Below the pieces are notes generated by a model that had not been told where the DNA came from, ran no database searches, and was given only the letters and a program-made list of their open reading frames with translations. Below, piece by piece: positions 8,748-17,451 of a stretch of 64,000 nt of DNA. Each line of letters begins with the position of its first letter. The stretch's first letter is position 1. Made by a program: the position numbers and the translations under genes. The stretch lies in assembly GCA_963708515.1 (NCBI GenBank), contig CAVPSX010000015.1, positions 6,572 to 70,571 of the forward strand. The letters run 5' to 3'. Source of the stretch: JAPLJM01 sp963708515. GTDB taxonomy: Bacteria; Desulfobacterota; Syntrophia; Syntrophales; Fen-1087.

Positions 8748-9896
8748 ATGTCATTTTCATTTGAACAGGGGCCCATCCGGCCGCCTAGTGAACATAGAAG
8801 TCTGCTGATCCGTGTGACCAGGAATTGTCCCTGGAACAAGTGCGCCTTCTGTCATTCCTACCGCAATGAGCGGTTTGCCCTGCGATCGGTGGAGGAAGTC
8901 AAACAGGACATTCAGTCGGCAGGTCGGATTGCCGAAGAAATCCGTGCACTGTCGTGGAAATTGGGAGAAGGGGGGCATGTCAGCGAGAGGATCGCCAATG
9001 CCGTCTGGCAGCAGAACGAGCTCTATAATGACCAGTTCCGCTCTATCGCCGCATGGCTTTACTACGGCGGCGAATCCGTTTTTCTGCAGGACGCCGATTC
9101 ACTCATCCTGAAGACGAAAGATCTGGTGGAGATCCTTTCTTGCCTCAGAACGACATTTCCTTTGGCCAGGCGGATCACCTCTTACTGCCGTTCAAAGACG
9201 GCGGCCAGAAAGTCCGTGGAGGACTTCCGGCTGCTCCGGGATGCCGGCCTGTCCCGAATTCATATCGGCATGGAAAGCGGTTATGATCCTCTGCTGAAAT
9301 TTATCCGGAAAGGGACAACGGCGGCGGAACATATCGAAGGGGGCAGGAGAATCGTGGCGGCAGGGATTTCATTGTCTGAGTACGTGATCCCGGGGCTGGG
9401 CGGTACAAAATGGTCGAGGGAACATGCCCAGGAGACGGCCCGGGTGATCAATCAAATCAACCCGGCGTTTATCAGGCTCCGGTCGCTGCACGTTGTCCGT
9501 GACACAGATCTTTATGAACGGATGCAGAACGGGGAATTCACCCCAGCGGGCGAGGAAGAGGTGTTGCACGAAATTCGCATGTTTATCGAGCACCTCGAAG
9601 GGATAGAGAGCACGCTGGTGAGTGATCACATCCTGAACCTTCTGGAGGAACTGGAAGGGACCTTGCCGGCGGACAAAGAAAAAATGCTGTCTCTGATCGA
9701 CCGGTACTTTGCCTTGCCGTCGCAGGATCGCATCATCTTCCGTCTGGGACGGCGGAAAGGCCTTTACCGAAGCCTGGATGACCTTGACAACCAGAAAACA
9801 TACCTGAAACTGAAACAGATTGTCGACGAATATGTGTCGAAGGAGCCCGAGCAACTGGATAGAGACCTCAGAAGGCTGATGCATTCATATATTTAA
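8748..9896 (+). CDS. Radical SAM protein of unknown function
   Basis: A 382-residue protein with the radical SAM cluster motif CPWNKCAFC (CxxxCxxC) at residues 28-36 and the rest of a TIM-barrel: YYGGES near 105 for the GGE/SAM site, and GLSRIHIGMESG near 175. An inserted helical stretch at residues 45-95 (VEEVKQDIQSAGRIAEEIRA) separates the cluster from the second strand. The C-terminal about 90 residues are helical with no extra Cys cluster, so an auxiliary FeS site is unlikely. The barrel resembles HemN/MiaB-like B12-independent enzymes, but the substrate is not evident. AGGAG lies 9 bases before the ATG. A sigma-70-like promoter for the next gene follows directly. Confidence 0.75.
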   Translation: MSFSFEQGPIRPPSEHRSLLIRVTRNCPWNKCAFCHSYRNERFALRSVEEVKQDIQSAGRIAEEIRALSWKLGEGGHVSERIANAVWQQNELYNDQFRSIAAWLYYGGESVFLQDADSLILKTKDLVEILSCLRTTFPLARRITSYCRSKTAARKSVEDFRLLRDAGLSRIHIGMESGYDPLLKFIRKGTTAAEHIEGGRRIVAAGISLSEYVIPGLGGTKWSREHAQETARVINQINPAFIRLRSLHVVRDTDLYERMQNGEFTPAGEEEVLHEIRMFIEHLEGIESTLVSDHILNLLEELEGTLPADKEKMLSLIDRYFALPSQDRIIFRLGRRKGLYRSLDDLDNQKTYLKLKQIVDEYVSKEPEQLDRDLRRLMHSYI

Positions 9897-9902
9897 AAAA
9901 GA

Positions 9903-9931
9903 TTGACGAATGTGTAAAATCCTGGTAACAT
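9903..9931 (+). promoter_or_regulatory. Sigma-70-type promoter of the carD operon
   Basis: TTGACG (9903-9908), a 17-bp spacer and TAACAT (9926-9931) lie 38 bp before the CarD start. The -35 matches five of six consensus bases with ideal spacing. It probably drives carD and the PIN-TRAM gene. Confidence 0.65.
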
Positions 9932-9968
9932 ATCAGGTTCAAATTTACAATGGCAGGTGGTGTGTACT

Positions 9969-10454
9969 ATGTTCAAGGTAGGGGATATGGCTGTTTATCC
10001 CGCCCAGGGCGTCGGTGTGATCGAGTCCATCGAAAACAGGGAAGTGATGGGCAATAAACAACTTTTCTATGTCATGAAAATCATGGGTAATGGCATGAAG
10101 ATCATGATTCCCATGAGCGGTGCGGATGCCGTCGGACTCAGGGAGGTGATTGCCCGGGAGGAGATACCAAAAATCTACGAGATCCTCAGAAACAAGGATG
10201 TGACCATCGACAAGCAGACCTGGAATAAAAGATACCGGGAATACCTGGAAAAAATCAAGACGGGATCGGTCTTTGAGATCGCCCGTGTGTTGCGGGATCT
10301 CTTAATATTAAAAACCGATAAGAATCTGTCCTTTGGTGAGCGCAAGATGATGGATACGGCCAAGAACCTGCTCATCAAAGAAATCTCGGTTGCAAGTAAT
10401 GCTGAAGAGACCAAGGTTGAGCAGGATCTGAAAACCATTTTTACTTTTCAATAA
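9969..10454 (+). CDS. carD: CarD family transcriptional regulator
   Basis: A 161-residue CarD/CdnL-type protein. The N-terminal MFKVGDMAVYPAQGVGVIES is the CarD Tudor-like RNA polymerase interaction domain (FxxGDxVVYPxHGVG family pattern). The C-terminal helical part includes KRYREYLEKIKTGSVFEIAR and SFGERKMMDTAKNLLIKEIS, the DNA-binding helical domain. It should bind the RNAP beta subunit and stabilise open complexes, often at rRNA and stress promoters. I chose the ATG at 9969 (GGCAGGTGG about 8 bases upstream) over a GTG at 9957. It is followed 38 bp later by the PIN-TRAM gene, a pairing common in deltaproteobacteria and Firmicutes. Confidence 0.93.
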   Translation: MFKVGDMAVYPAQGVGVIESIENREVMGNKQLFYVMKIMGNGMKIMIPMSGADAVGLREVIAREEIPKIYEILRNKDVTIDKQTWNKRYREYLEKIKTGSVFEIARVLRDLLILKTDKNLSFGERKMMDTAKNLLIKEISVASNAEETKVEQDLKTIFTFQ

Positions 10455-10492
10455 ATAATACAAACATTTATAAAGAAAGGAGGTGATTATTT

Positions 10493-11500
10493 ATGACCGT
10501 AAAGATTCTTTTGGTCTTGGCTTGTTCTTTGAGCGGACTCTTTATTGCCAACATTTACTATGGTCTCCCGATTGCGATAATTGGTTTATTTATAGGATTT
10601 TTAATCGCTTTATTTGTTATCCAGATAGAAGAATCGATCCGGAAAGTATCATTACGGATCATCTTTGGCGGGGTTGTCGGGATGATCGTCGGCTTGCTGA
10701 TCGCCTATCTGCTGGCCTATGGTTTGAATTTTGTAAGCGTGGAAAAACAACAGATCGTCCCCTGGATTTATGTGTTACTGACAGGCATCATGGCTTATCT
10801 GGGCCTTTTGATCGGTTCGAAGAAAATTGAAGAATTCAGCTTTCGTGGCTTAGGTCAGAGTAGGGACAGCAGCGATCACCGGGTTCTCGACACCAGTGTC
10901 ATCATTGATGGCCGGATTGCCGATATTGCCGATACGGGTTTTTTGCATGGCAATTTGATTGTGCCGCGATTTGTTCTGGATGAATTGCAGTATATTGCCG
11001 ATTCCTCCGATTCCTTGAAGCGCTCCCGTGGCCGGCGAGGGCTTGATATCCTGAACCGGATGCAGCGAAGCGTCGGGATCCATATCGATGTTATGGATCA
11101 GGATTTCCCGAAATTAAAAGGGGTGGACGCAAAATTGGTCGCCCTCGCGAAAAAGATGAACGCCAAAATTGTAACCAATGACTTCAATCTCAACAAGGTT
11201 GCCGAACTTCAGGGTATAAAGATTCTCAACGTCAACGAACTGGCCAATGCCCTCAAACCGGTCGTTCTTCCCGGTGAGACCATGTCCGTCAAAATCATCA
11301 AGGAAGGCAAGGAACCGGGACAGGGCGTTGCCTATCTTGACGACGGAACCATGATCATCGTGGATCATGCACAAAAGCATCAGGGGGCCAATGTCGAGGT
11401 CCTGGTCACCAGTGTCCTGCAGACAACTGCCGGCCGGATGATATTTTCGGAACTCAAGCACGTTACATCTGAAAAGAAGGTTATCGGGCTGGCGACCTGA
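10493..11500 (+). CDS. Membrane-anchored PIN-TRAM domain protein (YacL type)
   Basis: A 335-residue protein with four N-terminal membrane helices (about residues 5-25, 27-45, 55-80 and 88-106). They are followed by a PIN nuclease-like domain (HRVLDTSVIIDGRIADIADT, with acidic residues at D130, D136 and the later TNDFNLNKVA), and a C-terminal TRAM domain (LPGETMSVKIIKEGKEPGQG onward). The PIN acidic residues (VLDTSVIIDGR, EL, TNDFN) look intact, so RNase activity is plausible; the TRAM part likely binds RNA. AAAGGAGGTGA precedes the start. It sits between carD and ispD, a conserved order, and is followed by a strong terminator. Confidence 0.9.
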   Translation: MTVKILLVLACSLSGLFIANIYYGLPIAIIGLFIGFLIALFVIQIEESIRKVSLRIIFGGVVGMIVGLLIAYLLAYGLNFVSVEKQQIVPWIYVLLTGIMAYLGLLIGSKKIEEFSFRGLGQSRDSSDHRVLDTSVIIDGRIADIADTGFLHGNLIVPRFVLDELQYIADSSDSLKRSRGRRGLDILNRMQRSVGIHIDVMDQDFPKLKGVDAKLVALAKKMNAKIVTNDFNLNKVAELQGIKILNVNELANALKPVVLPGETMSVKIIKEGKEPGQGVAYLDDGTMIIVDHAQKHQGANVEVLVTSVLQTTAGRMIFSELKHVTSEKKVIGLAT

Positions 11501-11514
11501 TCGGCACGCAAATG

Positions 11515-11546
11515 AGCCCGGGAAATCAACCCCCGGGCTTTTTTTA
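11515..11546 (+). terminator. Rho-independent terminator after PIN-TRAM gene
   Basis: AGCCCGGG (11515-11522) pairs perfectly with CCCGGGCT (11532-11539) across a 9-base loop and is followed by a run of seven T residues. It separates the carD/PIN-TRAM unit from ispD-ispF-gltX. Confidence 0.85.
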
Positions 11547-11655
11547 TCAATCTCTTAAAACGGCCTGCGCCTCGATGCGTCGCACCCATCAGTTATAGGG
11601 CTCGCGTCTCAATCCGGGCGCATCTGTTACGAGCCAAAAAGAGTATCCAGCAACC

Positions 11656-12340
11656 ATGACAACTGTCGCCATCGTCCCCGCCGCCGGATCCGGCAAAAGA
11701 ATGCAGGGAAATCTGTCCAAGCAATATCTGCCGGTTGACGGCAAGATGATCCTGCTTCACACCCTCTAGCGTTTTCGAGCTTTCGCCGGATATTGATGAG
11801 ATTATCCTTGTGGCACCCGAGGAAGATGTCCTGATGGTCCGGCAAATGATTATTGAGTCCCGGGAAATTTCCAAGGTCCGTCATGTTATGGCAGGGGGAA
11901 AACAGAGACAGGATTCCGTCCGGAACGGGTTGGCCGTCGTCGAGGACCACGCGGATATCGTTTTGATTCACGATGCGGTCCGGCCGTTTATATCAGAGAA
12001 CTTGATCCGTCAAACCGTTCGGGAAGCCGAAAAACATGGCGCCGTCACGGTGGGGATGCCGGTGAAGGACACCATCAAGAGGGTTGATCCGGGCGGATGG
12101 ATCGTCGAGACGATGAACCGGCAGTTATTATGGATGACGCAGACACCGCAGGCATTCAGACGATCCGTGATTCAGGAAGCCTACCTCAGGGCCGATCAGG
12201 ATCAGTTTTATGGGACCGATGACGCCTCGCTGGTTGAACGGATGGGACTCCGGGTCAAGATGATTGCCGCCTCCTATGCGAACATCAAGATCACGACGCC
12301 CGAAGATCTTCTCATAGCGGAATTTCTGATAAAAAAATAA
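11656..12340 (+). CDS. ispD: 2-C-methyl-D-erythritol 4-phosphate cytidylyltransferase (frameshifted)
   Basis: MEP-pathway enzyme that joins MEP and CTP to CDP-ME. The N-terminal frame reads MTTVAIVPAAGSGKRMQG then SKQYLPVDGKMILLHTL, the CTP-binding GxGxRM...KQ pattern, and hits TAG at 11767. The +1 frame carries on at once with VFELSPDIDEIILVAPEEDV and the rest (IHDAVRPFIS, GVPVKDTIK-like MPVKDTIK, TPQAFRRS, GTDDASLVER). Removing one base at CTCTAGC gives CTC AGC and a full-length protein of about 227 residues. The enzyme is essential wherever the MEP pathway is used, and ispF follows at once, so a sequence error is more likely than a true null. Confidence 0.88.
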
Positions 12341-12357
12341 AGAGGGGGAGGGATCTG

Positions 12358-12840
12358 ATGAGAATCGGGTTCGGATATGACAGTCATCGCCTGGCGGAGG
12401 GGAGAAGACTGGTGCTGGGGGGGGTGGAAATTCCACATGACAGGGGCCTGCTGGGGCACTCCGACGCCGATGTGCTGGTCCATGCTGTTTGCGATGCCAT
12501 TCTGGGCGCCCTGGCTGCCGGCGATATCGGCCGTCATTTCCCCGATACGGATCCGGCCTATAAAGACATTTCCAGCTTGAAGCTGCTTGAGCACGTCCGG
12601 ATTTTAGGCGCGCAAAGGGGGTACGACATTCATAATGTCGATTCCACCGTCGTTCTGGAACAGCCAAGGATTTCTGAACATATCCCTGTTATGGCGGTGA
12701 AACTGGCTGAAACCCTTAAAATTGCTTTGGAAAGCGTCAATGTGAAAGCTAAAACGAATGAGGGGATGGGCTTTGCCGGACGTCAGGAAGGCATAGCCGC
12801 TTATGCGGTGGTGACGATTATCAAAAGGGAGGATGGATGA
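12358..12840 (+). CDS. ispF: 2-C-methyl-D-erythritol 2,4-cyclodiphosphate synthase
   Basis: A 160-residue MEP-pathway enzyme that cyclises CDP-ME-2-phosphate. The metal site motif GYDSHRL (D8 and H10) starts the protein, and GLLGHSDADVLVHAVCDAIL carries the third zinc ligand His. AAGDIGRHFPDTDPAYK and the C-terminal KAKTNEGMGFAGRQEGIAAY are family signatures. AGGGGGAGGGA precedes the ATG. Its TGA overlaps the gltX start (ATGA), so ispD-ispF-gltX form a tight operon. Confidence 0.97.
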   Translation: MRIGFGYDSHRLAEGRRLVLGGVEIPHDRGLLGHSDADVLVHAVCDAILGALAAGDIGRHFPDTDPAYKDISSLKLLEHVRILGAQRGYDIHNVDSTVVLEQPRISEHIPVMAVKLAETLKIALESVNVKAKTNEGMGFAGRQEGIAAYAVVTIIKREDG

Positions 12841-14301
12841 CCGTCGAAAAACCGCGTGTCCGGTTCGCTCCCTCGCCGACCGGTGATCTTCATGTGGGTA
12901 ATGCCAGGACAGCTCTGTTCAACTATCTGTTTGCCCGACATCATGGCGGCGAATTCATTCTCCGCATTGAAGATACGGATGCCGTGCGGACGTCAAATCA
13001 TTCTGAAAGCCGGATCCTCGAGGACCTGGCGTGGCTGGCCATCGACTGGGATGAAGGTCCCGGCGCCGGCGGAGAAAAAGGTCCCTATCACCAGCGTGAA
13101 CGTCTTGATTTGTATGACCATTATCTGAAAATACTGATCCGGGCCGGATACGTTTATCCCTGTTACTGCACGGAAGAAGAACTGGAGGCGGAGCGGGCGG
13201 AGCTGATTTTCAGAAAAATGATGCCCCGCTATATGGGAAAGTGCCGGAGCCTGAGCGATTCAGAGCGTAAAAAGCTGGCAGACCAGGGAAGAGAACCGGC
13301 TTACCGCTTCCGGACCGGAACAGAAAGCATCGCGTTCACGGATTTGATCCGGGGCGCCATGAAATTTGACGCCGGGGCAATAGGGGACTTTCATCATCGT
13401 CCGTTCCAACGGCATCCCCGCTTACAATTTTGCCGTCGTCGTCGATGACCATCTGATGAGCGTCTCCCATGTGATCCGCGGAGAGGACCATCTTTCCAAT
13501 ACGGCCCTGCAGTTTCTGATCTATCAGGCCCTCGGTTTCAGGCCGCCCGTCTTTGCCCATCACGCCCTCATTCTGGGAAAAGACCGGTCCAAGCTCAGCA
13601 AACGTCACGGATCCGTCACGGTCCGGGAATTCCGGGAAAGGGGTATCCTGCCGGAGGTGCTCCTGAACTATCTTGCACTGCTTGGCAGTTCCCTCGGCGG
13701 CGGACGGGAAGTCTGTTCCCTGGAGGAAATGATCTCCGCTTTTTCGCTCGATCGCGCCGGAAAGAGCGGGGCCATCTTCGATGAGGACAAACTTAAATGG
13801 CTCAACGGGATCTATATGCGCCAGGGGGATTTGCACAGGTTGACTGAACGATTACTGCCTTTCATCAGGGCTGCCGGTTATGATGTTGATGCCCTTGATC
13901 GGATGTGGCTTGAAAGGGTCACGGATGCGGTTCGGGGCGATCTCTCGACGTTGTCGGACATAGGGGAGCAGATGGATATTTTTTTTGACGACCGCTATGT
14001 CCTTTCCAGCGAGGCGCAGCGACTTCTCGGGAAAGAACAGGCCCTGACCGTCGTCCGGGCCCTTCAGGAAAGCCTCGACAAGCTGCCCTCCTCCGCGGAA
14101 CGCTTCTACCAGGAGATCATGGTGTCTGTCGAAAGAAAGACCGGCGCCAAAGGGAAAAAACTCTTCATGCCGATTCGCGCTGCCGTAACCGGGAAAACAA
14201 GGGGGCCGGAACTGGACAGGGTATTTGCGATTTTGAGCCCCGCCTCCCTGAAGTATCGGGTCGAAATAGCGATCAGCGGTCTGTCGGGGACAAACCGCTG
14301 A
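12837..14301 (+). CDS. gltX: Glutamyl-tRNA synthetase (frameshifted)
   Basis: Class I aminoacyl-tRNA synthetase that charges glutamate. The HIGH-type motif is in RFAPSPTGDLHVGNARTALF, and the KMSKS-type motif DRSKLSKRHG lies in the second part. CYCTEEELEAERAE in the insertion is also typical. The frame breaks at a TTT run (13389-13391): the first frame ends AGAIGDF then nonsense, while the +1 frame gives IIVRSNGIPAYNFAVVVDDH. Deleting one T restores about 488 residues, the normal length. The C-terminal anticodon-binding domain is complete. Because the gene is normally essential, I suspect a homopolymer error. Confidence 0.93.
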
Positions 14302-14303
14302 TC
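14271..14303. terminator. Hairpin at the end of gltX
   Basis: GATCAGCGGT (14271-14280) and ACCGCTGATC (14294-14303) form a perfect 10-bp inverted repeat spanning the gltX stop codon, with a 13-base loop. No T-run follows, so an intrinsic terminator is only a guess; it sits between two convergent genes. Confidence 0.4.
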
Positions 14304-14362
14304 GTCGGGAACGACCACCACGATACAAAATTCCTCTTTGAAAAAACCCGCCTGAACCGCTT

Positions 14363-15931
14363 TTACAGCGGAATGTTGTTATGCTTCTTCGACAACCGGA
14401 CCTCTGTTTTGTCTTTGAGCGCATCCAACAGCATCACCACCCGTTTGCGGGTATCGCGGGGGGCGATGATCTCTTCGATGATGCCCATGCCGGCCGCGAA
14501 GTAGGGGTTATTAAACTGGTCTTCATACGAAGCAACCAGCTCCGCGCGCTTGGCGGCAGGATCTTCTGCAGAAGCAATCTCCCTGCGATAGATAATGTTG
14601 CAGGCGCCCTCGGCGCCCATCACAGCGATTTCTGCCGATGGCCAGGCCATCACATAATCCGCTCCCAGATACTTGCTGCACATGCCGATATAGGCGCCGC
14701 CGTAATCCTTGCGCGTCACCACGGTGATTTTCGGAACCGTCGCTTCCGAATAGGCATGAAGCAACTTGGCGCCGTGGCTGATGATGCCCGACCATTCCTG
14801 ATTCGTGCCGGGCATATAGCCGGGAACATCCGAGAAGGTCAGCAGGGGGATGTTGAAGGCGTCGCAGAAGCGGATAAAGCGGGAGGCCTTGTCCGATGCG
14901 TTGACATCCAGCACGCCGGCCCCGAACTTCGAATTATTGGCAATAACGCCGACCGTCCGGCCCATGATCCGGATGAACGCGACGAGCATGTTTTTCGCCC
15001 ACATCTCATGTGGTTCGAAGATTTCGTTTTGATCGGCTACCGCCATCACGACCTTCTTCATGTCGTAGCCGCGCGTGGCCTTGTCCGGAATGATCCCGTC
15101 CAGTTCCGGGCATTCCCGCTCCGGACTGTCCGAGCAGGCCGCCGGTGGCAGGGTGCTGTGGCAACTGTCGGGCAGATAAGACAGCAGCATCTTGACTTTA
15201 TTGATACAATCTTCGTCATTTTCCGTGGCAAAATGGCAAACGCCGCTTTTGGTCGCATGGGCCACGGCGCCGCCGAGTTCATCGTGCGTGACCTCTTCGC
15301 CGATGACGGCCTTGATCACATCGGGACCCGTAATGTACATGTAACTGGTCTTCTTGACCATGAAGACCCAGTCCGTCAGGGCCGGTGAATAAACGGCGCC
15401 GCCCGCCGTGGGCCCCATGATCGCCGTGATCTGGGGAATATATCCGGAACCGATCGTATTGCGGTAAAAGATGCCGCCGTAGCCGTCCAGGGCCGGGACG
15501 CCTTCCTGAATCCGGGCGCCGCCGGAATCATTCATGGACACGAAGGGTTTGCGCGCATCAAGGGCCATGTCCATGATCTTCCAGATTTTCCTGGCGTGCA
15601 TTTCGCCGAGACTGCCGCCGGAACTGGTAAAATCCTGCGCAGCGGTAAAGACAGTGCGTCCGTTGACCTTTCCGAAACCGACAATTACGCCGTCTGCATG
15701 GATTTCTTTCTTGTCCAGGCCAAACAGGGACGAGCGGTGTTTTACGAAAAGCTGCACTTCCTGAAATGTGCCCGGATCGAAAAACCTGTCCAGCCTTTCC
15801 CGGGCCGTGAGTTTGCCGAGTTCATGCTGCTTGGCGATCATCTTCTCGCCGCCCATTTTCATGAGGGCTTCCTTCTTGGCTTCAAAGGCCTTGATTTTTG
15901 CCTGTGTTCCCTTCAATTCTTCCGTTCCCAT
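14363..15931 (-). CDS. Acyl-CoA carboxylase carboxyltransferase subunit (propionyl/methylmalonyl-CoA type)
   Basis: A 522-residue biotin-dependent carboxyltransferase, PccB/MmdA class. Both crotonase-like halves are present. The N-half has KLTARERLDRFFDPGTFQEV, SLGEMHARKIWKIMDMALDA, NDSGGARIQEG and GPTAGGAVYSPALTDW; the C-half has LLTFSDVPGYMPGTNQEWSG, HGAKLLHAYSEATVPKITVV, RKDYGGAYIGMCSK and AEIAVMGAEGA. It moves the carboxyl group between carboxybiotin and an acyl-CoA such as propionyl-CoA, or works in reverse in a decarboxylase complex. No biotin carrier, biotin carboxylase or membrane decarboxylase subunit is adjacent, so the partner cannot be assigned. It is monocistronic here. Confidence 0.9.
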   Translation of the reverse strand: MGTEELKGTQAKIKAFEAKKEALMKMGGEKMIAKQHELGKLTARERLDRFFDPGTFQEVQLFVKHRSSLFGLDKKEIHADGVIVGFGKVNGRTVFTAAQDFTSSGGSLGEMHARKIWKIMDMALDARKPFVSMNDSGGARIQEGVPALDGYGGIFYRNTIGSGYIPQITAIMGPTAGGAVYSPALTDWVFMVKKTSYMYITGPDVIKAVIGEEVTHDELGGAVAHATKSGVCHFATENDEDCINKVKMLLSYLPDSCHSTLPPAACSDSPERECPELDGIIPDKATRGYDMKKVVMAVADQNEIFEPHEMWAKNMLVAFIRIMGRTVGVIANNSKFGAGVLDVNASDKASRFIRFCDAFNIPLLTFSDVPGYMPGTNQEWSGIISHGAKLLHAYSEATVPKITVVTRKDYGGAYIGMCSKYLGADYVMAWPSAEIAVMGAEGACNIIYRREIASAEDPAAKRAELVASYEDQFNNPYFAAGMGIIEEIIAPRDTRKRVVMLLDALKDKTEVRLSKKHNNIPL

Positions 15932-15956
15932 AACTTCTGCGTCTCCTTTGATTATT

Positions 15957-15983
15957 GGGGGACAGATTTCAAATCTGTCCCCC
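15957..15983. repeat. REP-like perfect palindrome (GGGGGACAGATTT)
   Basis: GGGGGACAGATTT (15957-15969) and AAATCTGTCCCCC (15971-15983) are a perfect 13-bp inverted repeat around a single C, between the carboxyltransferase start and pgk. Read as protein it gives the GTDxKSVP peptide that recurs in spurious short ORFs of many bacterial genomes. Sequences of this kind belong to REP-type families, often moved by REP-associated tyrosine transposases. Confidence 0.65.
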
Positions 15984-16167
15984 TTTGGGTGATTTCCGTC
16001 TTGACCTCGAAGTCTCCTTGAGATATGTACCCAGCAGCCAGGCTATTCCCGCAGAGCGGCCATGCCTGGCAAGGAATGTGTGTGCTACATCCGATGGGCA
16101 TTATGAACAGGCTTCGAATTTCGGGGCGCCACATAGCACGTTTGGGATTAAGTTGCAAGGGGGATCA

Positions 16168-17361
16168 ATGATATTTATCGACCAAATAGACATCAGGGAG
16201 AAAAAAGTCCTGTTCAGATTTGATTTCAATGTGCCTCTGGACAATAACCTGAAAATTACCGACGATACGAGGATCCGGGCCATTCTGCCCACGTTGAACC
16301 ATGCCCTGGATGAAAACGCCCGGATCATCGTCATGTCTCATCTCGGCCGTCCCAAGGGTAAACCGGTTCCGGAGATGAGTTTGGCCCCCGTAGCGAAAAG
16401 ATTGTCGCGACTGCTGGGCAAGCAGGTGACAATGGCCGCTGATTGCGTAGGACCGGATGTGATGAAACTGGTTCAGGCCATGAACCCCGGAGACGTGGTC
16501 CTGCTCGAAAATCTGCGTTTTCACCCGGAAGAGGAGAAGAACGAAGAGGGTTTCGCAAAGGAACTGGCCCATTTCGCCGATGTCTATGTTGACGATGCGT
16601 TCGGCAATGTCCATCGCAGCCACGCATCCAATGTGGGGATTACCCGGTTCATTAAAACCTGTGCGGCCGGTTTTTTAATCAAGAAAGAACTCAACTATCT
16701 GATCCGGGCGGTTGAGAACCCGGTGAGACCTTTCGTGGCGATCATCGGCGGCTCCAAGGTGTCGGGCAAGTTGGAGGCCCTGATCAATCTGGTTGAGAAG
16801 GTGGATAAGCTCATCATTGGCGGCGGGATGGCCTTCACGTTCCTCAAGGCGCTCGGATACGATGTCGGCCGATCCATTGTTGAAGATGACCTGATCGACA
16901 AAGCGCGGCAGATCATGGAAACGGCCAGAAAGCTACGAGTCAAACTCTATCTTCCCGTGGATTGCGTCATTGCCGAAAACCGGAGCGCCGATGCGGAAAG
17001 CAAAATTGTTCCGATCCAGGAGATGAACGACCACTGGATGGGTCTGGATATCGGCCCGGCCACCATCACGCTGTTTACGGAGGCCCTCGGCAACGCCAAG
17101 ACGATCGTCTGGAACGGTCCCATGGGCGTATATGAATTGGACGCCTTCAGCCGTGGAACGACGGCCATGGTCCACAGTGTGGCCAATTCCTATGCGCTGA
17201 CCATCGTGGGCGGCGGCGATACGGATGTGGCGGTCCACAAGACAGGAGAGAGCGACAAGATTACGTTCATTTCCACGGGGGGCGGCGCCTGTCTGGAACT
17301 GCTGGAGGGTAAGACCCTCCCGGCGATCAAGGCCCTGGAAGAATGCGGTGAAAGGGCGTAG
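16168..17361 (+). CDS. pgk: Phosphoglycerate kinase
   Basis: A 397-residue glycolytic kinase (3-phosphoglycerate + ATP to 1,3-bisphosphoglycerate). Visible signatures are VLFRFDFNVPLDNN (substrate site, VRxDxNVP), MSHLGRPKGK, LLENLRFHPEEEKNEEGFAK, VYVDDAFGNVHRSHAS, FVAIIGGSKVSGK and the ATP-site GGGDTDVAVHK with STGGGACLELLEGKTLPA. I chose the ATG at 16168 (CAAGGGGGATCA upstream) because the longer open frame to 15955 runs through the REP-like palindrome and does not match the family. Upstream neighbours are not glycolytic; truA follows 90 bp later. Confidence 0.96.
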   Translation: MIFIDQIDIREKKVLFRFDFNVPLDNNLKITDDTRIRAILPTLNHALDENARIIVMSHLGRPKGKPVPEMSLAPVAKRLSRLLGKQVTMAADCVGPDVMKLVQAMNPGDVVLLENLRFHPEEEKNEEGFAKELAHFADVYVDDAFGNVHRSHASNVGITRFIKTCAAGFLIKKELNYLIRAVENPVRPFVAIIGGSKVSGKLEALINLVEKVDKLIIGGGMAFTFLKALGYDVGRSIVEDDLIDKARQIMETARKLRVKLYLPVDCVIAENRSADAESKIVPIQEMNDHWMGLDIGPATITLFTEALGNAKTIVWNGPMGVYELDAFSRGTTAMVHSVANSYALTIVGGGDTDVAVHKTGESDKITFISTGGGACLELLEGKTLPAIKALEECGERA

Positions 17362-17451
17362 AAATGGGGACTGCTTAAGACCCTTCCTGCGGCTGCAACC
17401 TGGGCTTTTCGGAGCCATCGTCCCTTATCTTCAAAGACCGGACAGATCCTC

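Noticed and set aside
14381..15388. A 335-residue plus-strand frame opposite the carboxyltransferase
   Set aside because: It has no recognisable domain, while the opposite strand encodes a complete biotin-dependent enzyme.
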